Source of the DNA: Canna indica
Lineage: Eukaryota > Streptophyta > Magnoliopsida > Zingiberales > Cannaceae
Assembly (NCBI GenBank): GCA_034359265.1
Contig: CP136896.1
Location: 35,888,001-35,952,000 of the forward strand
Reading direction: 5' to 3'
DNA: 64,000 nucleotides
Positions 22,636 through 34,728 of the stretch are shown piece after piece (positions within the stretch are counted from its first letter, which is position 1; the number at the start of each line of letters is the position of its first letter). Made by a program: the position numbers and the translations under genes. The notes under the pieces are model-generated. The model was not told the DNA's origin. It did not search any database and saw nothing but the letters and a program-made list of their open reading frames with translations.

Positions 22636-24248
22636 GTGAATGTTCTGGAGTCGCTCGGGACTCAGATTACAGGGCGTTTCGAGCCGATACCCCGAAGTTC
22701 AATCAGTCTGCTTCGTTCAAGATTCTATTCGAAAAATAGTGCAATTCTGTGCATTAGTCTGTCGAGAATAACTCGATTAACAACTTCTCCCATCGCAGTG
22801 AATGTTCTGGAGTCGCTCGGTACTCAGATTACTGGGCGTTTCGAGCCGATACCCCGAAGTTCAATCAGTCGGCCTCGTTCAAAATCAATTCGAAAAATCG
22901 TGCAATTCTTTGCATTATTCTGTCAAAAATAACTCGATTAACAACTTCTCCCATCACAGTGAATGTTCTGGAGTCGCTCGGGACTCAGATTACAGGGCGT
23001 TTCGAGCCGATACCCCGAAGTTCAATCAGTCTGCTTCGTTCAAGATTCTATTCGAAAAATAGTGCAATTCTGTGCATTAGTCTGTCGAGAATAACTCGAT
23101 TAACAACTTCTCCCATCGCAGTGAATGTTCTGGAGTCGCTCGGTACTCAGATTACTGGGCGTTTCGAGCCGATACCCCGAAGTTCAATCAGTCGGCCTCG
23201 TTCAAAATCAATTCGAAAAATCATGCAATTATGTGCATTAGTCTGTCAAAAATAACTCGATTAACAACTTCTCCCATCACAGTGAATGTTCTGGAGTCGC
23301 TCGGGACTCAGATTACATGGCATTTCGAGCCGATACCCCGAAGTTCAATCAATCGGCATCGTTCAAGATCTATTCGAAAAATCATGCAATTCTGTGCATT
23401 AGTCTGTCAAAAATAACTCGATTAACAACTTCTCCCATCGCAGTTAGTGTTCTGGAGTCGCTCGGGACTCAGATTACAGGGCGTTTCGAGCCGATACCCC
23501 GAAGTTCAATCAGTCGGCTTCGTTCAAAATCTATTCGAAAAATCGTGCAATTCTGTGCATTAGTCTGTCAAAAATAACTCGATTAACAACTTCTCCCATC
23601 GCAGTGAATGTTCTGGAGTCGCTCGGTACTCAGATTACTGGGCGTTTCGAGCTGATACCCCGAAGTTCAATCAGTCGACATCGTTCAAGATCTATTCGAA
23701 AAATCATGCAATTCTTTGCATTAGTCTGTCAAAAATAACTCGATTAACAACTTCTCCCATCACAGTGAATGTTCTGGAGTCGCTCGGGACTCAGATTACA
23801 GGGCGTTTCGAGCCGATACGCCGAAGTTCAATCAGTCTGCTTCGTTCAAGATTCTATTTGAAAAATAGTGCAATTTTGTGCATTAGTCTGTCGAGAATAA
23901 CTCGATTAACAACTTCTCCCATCGCAGTGAATGTTCTGGAGTCGCTCGGTACTCAGATTACTGGGCGTTTCGAGCCGATACCCCGAAGTTCAATCAGTCG
24001 GCCTCGTTCAAAATCAATTTGAAAAATCGTGCAATTCTGTGCATTAGTCTGTCAAAAATAACTCGATTAACAACTTCTCCCATCGCAGTGAATGTTCTGG
24101 AGTCGCTCGGTACTCAGATTACTGGGCGTTTCGAGCTGATACCCCGAAGTTCAATCAGTCGACATCGTTCAAGATCTATTCGAAAAATCATGCAATTCTT
24201 TGCATTAGTCTGTCAAAAATAACTCGATTAACAACTTCTCCCATCACA
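22636..24248 (+). repeat. G-type heptamer plus Cx Ex As
   Basis: 22636-23764 is C E C E G D2 As and 23765-24248 is Cx Ex As. The block matches 16992-18443 at offset 5644 and 32310-33922 at offset 9674, the latter extending into the next block to about 34380. Confidence 0.88.
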
Positions 24249-27200
24249 GTGAATGTTCTGGAGTCGCTCGGGACTCAGATTACAGGGCGTTTTGAGCCGA
24301 TACCCCGAAGTTCAATCAGTCTGCTTCGTTCAAGATTCTATTCGAAAAATAGTGCAATTCTGTGCATTAGTCTGTCGAGAATAACTCGATTAACAACTTC
24401 TCCCATCGCAGTGAATGTTCTGGAGTCGCTCGGTACTCAGATTACTGGGCGTTTTGAGCCGATACCCCGAAGTTCAATCAGTCGGCCTCGTTCAAAATCA
24501 ATTCGAAAAATCATGCAATTATGTGCATTAGTCTGTCAAAAATAACTCGATTAACAACTTCTCCCATCACAGTGAATGTTCTGGAGTCGCTCGGGACTCA
24601 GATTACAGGGCATTTCGAGCCGATACCCCGAAGTTCAATCAGTCGGCTTCGTTCAAAATCTATTCGAAAAATCGTGCAATTCTGTGCATTAGTCTGTCAA
24701 AAATAACTCGATTAACAACTTCTCCCATCGCAGTGAATGTTCTGGAGTCGCTCGGTACTCAGATTACTGGGCGTTTCGAGCTGATACCCCGAAGTTCAAT
24801 CAGTCGACATCGTTCAAGATCTATTCGAAAAATCATGCAATTCTTTGCATTAGTCTGTCAAAAATAACTCGATTAACAACTTCTCCCATCACAGTGAATG
24901 TTCTGGAGTCGCTCGGGACTCAGATTACAGGGCGTTTCGAGCCGATACGCCGAAGTTCAATCAGTCTGCTTCGTTCAAGATTCTATTTGTAAAATAGTGC
25001 AATTTTGTGCATTAGTCTGTCGAGAATAACTCGATTAACAACTTCTCCCATCGCAGTGAATGTTCTGGAGTCGCTCGGTACTCAGATTACTGGGCGTTTC
25101 GAGCCGATACCCCGAAGTTCAATCAGTCGGCCTCGTTCAAAATCAATTTGAAAAATCGTGCAATTCTGTGCATTAGTCTGTCAAAAATAACTCGATTAAC
25201 AACTTCTCCCATCGCAGTGAATGTTCTGGAGTCGCTCGGTACTCAGATTACTGGGCGTTTCGAGCTGATACCCCGAAGTTCAATCAGTCGACATCGTTCA
25301 AGATCTATTCGAAAAATCATGCAATTCTTTGCATTAGTCTGTCAAAAATAACTCGATTAACAACTTCTCCCATCACAGTGAATGTTCTGGAGTCGCTCGG
25401 GACTCAGATTACAGGGCGTTTTGAGCCGATACCCCGAAGTTCAATCAGTCTGCTTCGTTCAAGATTCTATTCGAAAAATAGTGCAATTCTGTGCATTAGT
25501 CTGTCGAGAATAACTCGATTAACAACTTCTCCCATCGCAGTGAATGTTCTGGAGTCGCTCGGTACTCAGATTACTGGGCGTTTTGAGCCGATACCCCGAA
25601 GTTCAATCAGTCGGCCTCGTTCAAAATCAATTCGAAAAATCATGCAATTATGTGCATTAGTCTGTCAAAAATAACTCGATTAACAACTTCTCCCATCACA
25701 GTGAATGTTCTGGAGTCGCTCGGGACTCAGATTACAGGGCATTTCGAGCCGATACCCCGAAGTTCAATCAGTCGGCTTCGTTCAAAATCTATTCGAAAAA
25801 TCGTGCAATTCTGTGCATTAGTCTGTCAAAAATAACTCGATTAACAACTTCTCCCATCGCAGTGAATGTTCTGGAGTCGCTCGGTACTCAGATTACTGGG
25901 CGTTTCGAGCTGATACCCCGAAGTTCAATCAGTCGACATCGTTCAAGATCTATTCGAAAAATCATGCAATTCTTTGCATTAGACTGTCAAAAATAACTCG
26001 ATTAACAACTTCTCCCATCACAGTGAATGTTCTGTAGTCGCTCGGGACTCAGATTACAGGGCGTTTCGAGCCGATACCCCGAAGTTCAATCAGTCTGCTT
26101 TGTTCAAGATTCTATTCGAAAAATAGTGCAATTATGTGCATTAGTCTGTCGAGAATAACTCGATTAACAACTTCTCCCATCACAGTGAATGTTCTGGAGT
26201 CGCTCGGTACTCAGATTACTGGGCGTTTCGAGCCGATACCCCGAAGTTCAATCAGTCGGCCTCGTTCAAAATCAATTCGAAAAATCGTGCAATTCTTTGC
26301 ATTATTCTCTCAAAAATAACTCGATTAACAACTTCTCCCATCACAGTGAATGTTCTGGAGTCGCTCGGGACTCAGATTACAGGGCGTTTCGAGCCGATAC
26401 CCCGAAGTTTAATCAGTCGGCATCGTTCAAGATCTATTCGAAAAATCATGCAATTCTTTGCATTAGTCTGTCAAAAATAACTCGATTAACAACTTCTCCC
26501 ATCCCAGTTAATGTTCTGGAGTCGCTCGGGACTCAGATTACAGGGCGTTTCGAGCCGATACCCCGAAGTTCAATCAGTCGGCTTCGTTCAAAATCTATTC
26601 GAAAAATCGTGCAATTCTGTGCATTAGTCTGTCAAAAATAACTCGATTAACAACTTCTCCCATCGCAGTGAATGTTCTGGAGTCGCTCGGTACTCAGATT
26701 ACTGGGCGTTTCGAGCTGATACCCCGAAGTTCAATCAGTCGACATCGTTCAAGATCTATTCGAAAAATCATGCAATTCTTTGCATTAGTCTGTCAAAAAT
26801 AACTCGATTAACAACTTCTCCCATCACAGTGAATGTTCTGGAGTCGCTCGGGACTCAGATTACAGGGCGTTTTGAGCCGATACCCCGAAGTTCAATCAGT
26901 CTGCTTCGTTCAAGATTCTATTCGAAAAATAGTGCAATTCTGTGCATTAGTCTGTCGAGAATAACTCGATTAACAACTTCTCCCATCGCAGTGAATGTTC
27001 TGGAGTCGCTCGGTACTCAGATTACTGGGCGTTTTGAGCCGATACCGCGAAGTTCAATCAGTCGGCCTCGTTCAAAATCAATTCGAAAAATCATGCAATT
27101 ATGTGCATTAGTCTGTCAAAAATAACTCGATTAACAACTTCTCCCATCACAGTGAATGTTCTGGAGTCGCTCGGGACTCAGATTACAGGGCATTTCGAGC

Positions 27201-27634
27201 CGATACCCCGAAGTTCAATCAGTCGGCTTCGTTCAAAATCTATTCGAAAAATCGTGCAATTCTGTGCATTAGGCTGTCAAAAATAACTCGATTAACAACT
27301 TCTCCCATCGCAGTTAGTGTTCTGGAGTCGCTCGGGACTCAGATTACAGGGCGTTTCGAGCCGATACCCCGAAGTTCAATCAGTCGGCTTCGTTCAAAAT
27401 CTATTCGAAAAATCGTGCAATTCTGTGCATTAGTCTGTCAAAAATAACTCGATTAACAACTTCTCCCATCGCAGTGAATGTTCTGGAGTCGCTCGGTACT
27501 CAGATTACTGGGCGTTTCGAGCTGATACCCCGAAGTTCAATCAGTCGACATCGTTCAAGATCTATTCGAAAAATCATGCAATTCTTTGCATTAGTCTGTC
27601 AAAAATAACTCGATTAACAACTTCTCCCATCACA
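24249..27634 (+). repeat. 21-mer HOR, copy 1 (3386 bp)
   Basis: Order C E D1 As Cx Ex As | C E D1 As C E A D0 As | C E D1 D2 As. The inner C (26023) has GTTCTGTAGTC, the preceding As ends TTAGACTGTC and the following E ends ATTCTCTC. This is the region I/II marker set transplanted here. The D0 unit ends GTCTGTC and the D unit that should follow is absent. Confidence 0.88.
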
Positions 27635-30600
27635 GTGAATGTTCTGGAGTCGCTCGGGACTCAGATTACAGGGCGTTTTGAGCCGATACCCCGAAGTTCA
27701 ATCAGTCTGCTTCGTTCAAGATTCTATTCGAAAAATAGTGCAATTCTGTGCATTAGTCTGTCGAGAATAACTCGATTAACAACTTCTCCCATCGCAGTGA
27801 ATGTTCTGGAGTCGCTCGGTACTCAGATTACTGGGCGTTTTGAGCCGATACCCCGAAGTTCAATCAGTCGGCCTCGTTCAAAATCAATTCGAAAAATCAT
27901 GCAATTATGTGCATTAGTCTGTCAAAAATAACTCGATTAACAACTTCTCCCATCACAGTGAATGTTCTGGAGTCGCTCGGGACTCAGATTACAGGGCATT
28001 TCGAGCCGATACCCCGAAGTTCAATCAGTCGGCTTCGTTCAAAATCTATTCGAAAAATCGTGCAATTCTGTGCATTAGTCTGTCAAAAATAACTCGATTA
28101 ACAACTTCTCCCATCGCAGTGAATGTTCTGGAGTCGCTCGGTACTCAGATTACTGGGCGTTTCGAGCTGATACCCCGAAGTTCAATCAGTCGACATCGTT
28201 CAAGATCTATTCGAAAAATCATGCAATTCTTTGCATTAGTCTGTCAAAAATAACTCGATTAACAACTTCTCCCATCACAGTGAATGTTCTGGAGTCGCTC
28301 GGGACTCAGATTACAGGGCGTTTCGAGCCGATACGCCGAAGTTCAATCAGTCTGCTTCGTTCAAGATTCTATTTGTAAAATAGTGCAATTTTGTGCATTA
28401 GTCTGTCGAGAATAACTCGATTAACAACTTCTCCCATCGCAGTGAATGTTCTGGAGTCGCTCGGTACTCAGATTACTGGGCGTTTCGAGCCGATACCCCG
28501 AAGTTCAATCAGTCGGCCTCGTTCAAAATCAATTTGAAAAATCGTGCAATTCTGTGCATTAGTCTGTCAAAAATAACTCGATTAACAACTTCTCCCATCG
28601 CAGTGAATGTTCTGGAGTCGCTCGGTACTCAGATTACTGGGCGTTTCGAGCTGATACCCCGAAGTTCAATCAGTCGACATCGTTCAAGATCTATTCGAAA
28701 AATCATGCAATTCTTTGCATTAGTCTGTCAAAAATAACTCGATTAACAACTTCTCCCATCACAGTGAATGTTCTGGAGTCGCTCGGGACTCAGATTACAG
28801 GGCGTTTTGAGCCGATACCCCGAAGTTCAATCAGTCTGCTTCGTTCAAGATTCTATTCGAAAAATAGTGCAATTCTGTGCATTAGTCTGTCGAGAATAAC
28901 TCGATTAACAACTTCTCCCATCGCAGTGAATGTTCTGGAGTCGCTCGGTACTCAGATTACTGGGCGTTTTGAGCCGATACCCCGAAGTTCAATCAGTCGG
29001 CCTCGTTCAAAATCAATTCGAAAAATCATGCAATTATGTGCATTAGTCTGTCAAAAATAACTCGATTAACAACTTCTCCCATCACAGTGAATGTTCTGGA
29101 GTCGCTCGGGACTCAGATTACAGGGCATTTCGAGCCGATACCCCGAAGTTCAATCAGTCGGCTTCGTTCAAAATCTATTCGAAAAATCGTGCAATTCTGT
29201 GCATTAGTCTGTCAAAAATAACTCGATTAACAACTTCTCCCATCGCAGTGAATGTTCTGGAGTCGCTCGGTACTCAGATTACTGGGCGTTTCGAGCTGAT
29301 ACCCCGAAGTTCAATCAGTCGACATCGTTCAAGATCTATTCGAAAAATCATGCAATTCTTTGCATTAGACTGTCAAAAATAACTCGATTAACAACTTCTC
29401 CCATCACAGTGAATGTTCTGTAGTCGCTCGGGACTCAGATTACAGGGCGTTTCGAGCCGATACCCCGAAGTTCAATCAGTCTGCTTTGTTCAAGATTCTA
29501 TTCGAAAAATAGTGCAATTATGTGCATTAGTCTGTCGAGAATAACTCGATTAACAACTTCTCCCATCACAGTGAATGTTCTGGAGTCGCTCGGTACTCAG
29601 ATTACTGGGCGTTTCGAGCCGATACCCCGAAGTTCAATCAGTCGGCCTCGTTCAAAATCAATTCGAAAAATCGTGCAATTCTTTGCATTATTCTCTCAAA
29701 AATAACTCGATTAACAACTTCTCCCATCACAGTGAATGTTCTGGAGTCGCTCGGGACTCAGATTACAGGGCGTTTCGAGCCGATACCCCGAAGTTTAATC
29801 AGTCGGCATCGTTCAAGATCTATTCGAAAAATCATGCAATTCTTTGCATTAGTCTGTCAAAAATAACTCGATTAACAACTTCTCCCATCCCAGTTAATGT
29901 TCTGGAGTCGCTCGGGACTCAGATTACAGGGCGTTTCGAGCCGATACCCCGAAGTTCAATCAGTCGGCTTCGTTCAAAATCTATTCGAAAAATCGTGCAA
30001 TTCTGTGCATTAGTCTGTGAAAAATAACTCGATTAACAACTTCTCCCATCGCAGTTAATGTTCTGGAGTCGCTCGGGACTCAGATTACAGGGCGTTTCGA
30101 GCCGATACCCCGAAGTTCAATCAGTCGGCGTCGTTCAAAATCTATTCGAAAAATCATGCAATTCTGTGCATTAGTCTGTCAAAAATAACTCGATTAACAA
30201 CTTCTCCCATCGCAGTGAATGTTCTGGAGTCGCTCGGTACTCAGATTACTGGGCGTTTCGAGCTGATACCCCGAAGTTCAATCAGTCGACATCGTTCAAG
30301 ATCTATTCGAAAAATCATGCAATTCTTTGCATTAGTCTGTCAAAAATAACTCGATTAACAACTTCTCCCATCACAGTGAATGTTCTGGAGTCGCTCGGGA
30401 CTCAGATTACAGGGCGTTTTGAGCCGATACCCCGAAGTTCAATCAGTCTGCTTCGTTCAAGATTCTATTCGAAAAATAGTGCAATTCTGTGCATTAGTCT
30501 GTCGAGAATAACTCGATTAACAACTTCTCCCATCGCAGTGAATGTTCTGGAGTCGCTCGGTACTCAGATTACTGGGCGTTTTGAGCCGATACCCCGAAGT

Positions 30601-31181
30601 TCAATCAGTCGGCCTCGTTCAAAATCAATTCGAAAAATCATGCAATTATGTGCATTAGTCTGTCAAAAATAACTCGATTAACAACTTCTCCCATCACAGT
30701 GAATGTTCTGGAGTCGCTCGGGACTCAGATTACAGGGCATTTCGAGCCGATACCCCGAAGTTCAATCAGTCGGCTTCGTTCAAAATCTATTCGAAAAATC
30801 GTGCAATTCTGTGCATTAGGCTGTCAAAAATAACTCGATTAACAACTTCTCCCATCGCAGTTAGTGTTCTGGAGTCGCTCGGGACTCAGATTACAGGGCG
30901 TTTCGAGCCGATACCCCGAAGTTCAATCAGTCGGCTTCGTTCAAAATCTATTCGAAAAATCGTGCAATTCTGTGCATTAGTCTGTCAAAAATAACTCGAT
31001 TAACAACTTCTCCCATCGCAGTGAATGTTCTGGAGTCGCTCGGTACTCAGATTACTGGGCGTTTCGAGCTGATACCCCGAAGTTCAATCAGTCGACATCG
31101 TTCAAGATCTATTCGAAAAATCATGCAATTCTTTGCATTAGTCTGTCAAAAATAACTCGATTAACAACTTCTCCCATCACA
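27635..31181 (+). repeat. 22-mer HOR, copy 2 (3547 bp)
   Basis: Same order as copy 1 at offset 3386, except that after D0 (29893) the CGGCGTCG D unit (30054) is present, adding 161 bp. Because the region II versions also have D0 followed by D, copy 1 has most likely lost one monomer by a D0/D exchange. Shared private TTTGTAAAATAG (Cx at 28280) confirms the copying. Confidence 0.88.
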
Positions 31182-34100
31182 GTGAATGTTCTGGAGTCGC
31201 TCGGGACTCAGATTACAGGGCGTTTTGAGCCGATACCCCGAAGTTCAATCAGTCTGCTTCGTTCAAGATTCTATTCGAAAAATAGTGCAATTCTGTGCAT
31301 TAGTCTGTCGAGAATAACTCGATTAACAACTTCTCCCATCGCAGTGAATGTTCTGGAGTCGCTCGGTACTCAGATTACTGGGCGTTTCGAGCCGATACCC
31401 CGAAGTTCAATCAGTCGGCCTCGTTCAAAATCAATTCGAAAAATCATGCAATTATGTGCATTAGTCTGTCAAAAATAACTCGATTAACAACTTCTCCCAT
31501 CACAGTGAATGTTCTGGAGTCGCTCGGGACTCAGATTACAGGGCATTTCGAGCCGATACCCCGAAGTTCAATCAGTCGGCTTCGTTCAAAATCTATTCGA
31601 AAAATCGTGCAATTCTGTGCATTAGTCTGTCAAAAATAACTCGATTAACAAGTTCTCCCATCGCAGTTAGTGTTCTGGAGTCGCTCGGGACTCAGATTAC
31701 AGGGCGTTTCGAGCCGATACCCCGAAGTTCAATCAGTCGGCTTCGTTCAAAATCTATTCGAAAAATCGTGCAATTCTGTGCATTAGTCTGTCAAAAATAA
31801 CTCGATTAACAACTTCTCCCATCGCAGTGAATGTTCTGGAGTCGCTCGGTACTCAGATTACTGGGCGTTTCGAGCTGATACCCCGAAGTTCAATCAGTCG
31901 ACATCGTTCAAGATCTATTCGAAAAATCATGCAATTCTTTGCATTAGTCTGTCAAAAATAACTCGATTAACAACTTCTCCCATCGCAGTTAGTGTTCTGG
32001 AGTCGCTCGGGACTCAGATTACAGGGCGTTTCGAGCCGATACCCCGAAGTTCAATCAGTCGGCTTCGTTCAAAATCTATTCGAAAAATCGTGCAATTCTG
32101 TGCATTAGTCTGTCAAAAATAACTCGATTAACAACTTCTCCCATCGCAGTGAATGTTCTGGAGTCGCTCGGTACTCAGATTACTGGGCGTTTCGAGCTGA
32201 TACCCCGAAGTTCAATCAGTCGACATCGTTCAAGATCTATTCGAAAAATCATGCAATTCTTTGCATTAGTCTGTCAAAAATAACTCGATTAACAACTTCT
32301 CCCATCACAGTGAATGTTCTGGAGTCGCTCGGGACTCAGATTACAGGGCGTTTCGAGCCGATACCCCGAAGTTCAATCAGTCTGCTTCGTTCAAGATTCG
32401 ATTCGAAAAATAGTGCAATTCTGTGCATTAGTCTGTCGAGAATAACTCGATTAACAACTTCTCCCATCGCAGTGAATGTTCTGGAGTCGCTCGGTACTCA
32501 GATTACTGGGCGTTTCGAGCCGATACCCCGAAGTTCAATCAGTCGGCCTCGTTCAAAATCAATTCGAAAAATCGTGCAATTCTTTGCATTATTCTGTCAA
32601 AAATAACTCGATTAACAACTTCTCCCATCACAGTGAATGTTCTGGAGTCGCTCGGGACTCAGATTACAGGGCGTTTCGAGCCGATACCCCGAAGTTCAAT
32701 CAGTCTGCTTCGTTCAAGATTCTATTCGAAAAATAGTGCAATTCTGTGCATTAGTCTGTCGAGAATAACTCGATTAACAACTTCTCCCATCGCAGTGAAT
32801 GTTCTGGAGTCGCTCGGTACTCAGATTACTGGGCGTTTCGAGCCGATACCCCGAAGTTCAATCAGTCGGCCTCGTTCAAAATCAATTCGAAAAATCATGC
32901 AATTATGTGCATTAGTCTGTCAAAAATAACTCGATTAACAACTTCTCCCATCACAGTGAATGTTCTGGAGTCGCTCGGGACTCAGATTACATGGCATTTC
33001 GAGCCGATACCCCGAAGTTCAATCAATCGGCATCGTTCAAGATCTATTCGAAAAATCATGCAATTCTGTGCATTAGTCTGTCAAAAATAACTCGATTAAC
33101 AACTTCTCCCATCGCAGTTAGTGTTCTGGAGTCGCTCGGGACTCAGATTACAGGGCGTTTCGAGCCGATACCCCGAAGTTCAATCAGTCGGCTTCGTTCA
33201 AAATCTATTCGAAAAATCGTGCAATTCTGTGCATTAGTCTGTCAAAAATAACTCGATTAACAACTTCTCCCATCGCAGTGAATGTTCTGGAGTCGCTCGG
33301 TACTCAGATTACTGGGCGTTTCGAGCTGATACCCCGAAGTTCAATCAGTCGACATCGTTCAAGATCTATTCGAAAAATCATGCAATTCTTTGCATTAGTC
33401 TGTCAAAAATAACTCGATTAACAACTTCTCCCATCACAGTGAATGTTCTGGAGTCGCTCGGGACTCAGATTACAGGGCGTTTCGAGTCGATACGCCGAAG
33501 TTCAATCAGTCTGCTTCGTTCAAGATTCTATTTGAAAAATAGTGCAATTTTGTGCATTAGTCTGTCGAGAATAACTCGATTAACAACTTCTCCCATCGCA
33601 GTGAATGTTCTGGAGTCGCTCGGTACTCAGATTACTGGGCGTTTCGAGCCGATACCCCGAAGTTCAATCAGTCGGCCTCGTTCAAAATCAATTTGAAAAA
33701 TCGTGCAATTCTGTGCATTAGTCTGTCAAAAATAACTCGATTAACAACTTCTCCCATCGCAGTGAATGTTCTGGAGTCGCTCGGTACTCAGATTACTGGG
33801 CGTTTCGAGCTGATACCCCGAAGTTCAATCAGTCGACATCGTTCAAGATCTATTCGAAAAATCATGCAATTCTTTGCATTAGTCTGTCAAAAATAACTCG
33901 ATTAACAACTTCTCCCATCACAGTGAATGTTCTGGAGTCGCTCGGGACTCAGATTACAGGGCGTTTTGAGCCGATACCCCGAAGTTCAATCAGTCTGCTT
34001 CGTTCAAGATTCTATTCGAAAAATAGTGCAATTCTGTGCATTAGTCTGTCGAGAATAACTCGATTAACAACTTCTCCCATCGCAGTGAATGTTCTGGAGT

Positions 34101-34728
34101 CGCTCGGTACTCAGATTACTGGGCGTTTTGAGCCGATACCCCGAAGTTCAATCAGTCGGCCTCGTTCAAAATCAATTCGAAAAATCATGCAATTATGTGC
34201 ATTAGTCTGTCAAAAATAACTCGATTAACAACTTCTCCCATCACAGTGAATGTTCTGGAGTCGCTCGGGACTCAGATTACAGGGCATTTCGAGCCGATAC
34301 CCCGAAGTTCAATCAGTCGGCTTCGTTCAAAATCTATTCGAAAAATCGTGCAATTCTGTGCATTAGTCTGTCAAAAATAACTCGATGAACAACTTCTCCC
34401 ATCGCAGTTAGTGTTCTGGAGTCGCTCGGGACTCAGATTACAGGGCGTTTCGAGCCGATACCCCGAAGTTCAATCAGTCGGCTTCGTTCAAAATCTATTC
34501 GAAAAATCGTGCAATTCTGTGCATTAGTCTGTCAAAAATAACTCGATTAACAACTTCTCCCATCGCAGTGAATGTTCTGGAGTCGCTCGGTACTCAGATT
34601 ACTGGGCGTTTCGAGCTGATACCCCGAAGTTCAATCAGTCGACATCGTTCAAGATCTATTCGAAAAATCATGCAATTCTTTGCATTAGTCTGTCAAAAAT
34701 AACTCGATTAACAACTTCTCCCATCACA
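31182..34728 (+). repeat. 22-mer HOR, copy 1 (3547 bp)
   Basis: Order C E D1 D2 As D2 As | C E | C E G D2 As | Cx Ex As | C E D1 D2 As. It repeats at 34729 with offset 3547. Private changes in this copy include TTCGATTCG near 32399, GAGTCGATACG near 33487, AAGTTCTCCC near 31650 and CTCGATGAAC near 34383. Confidence 0.88.
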
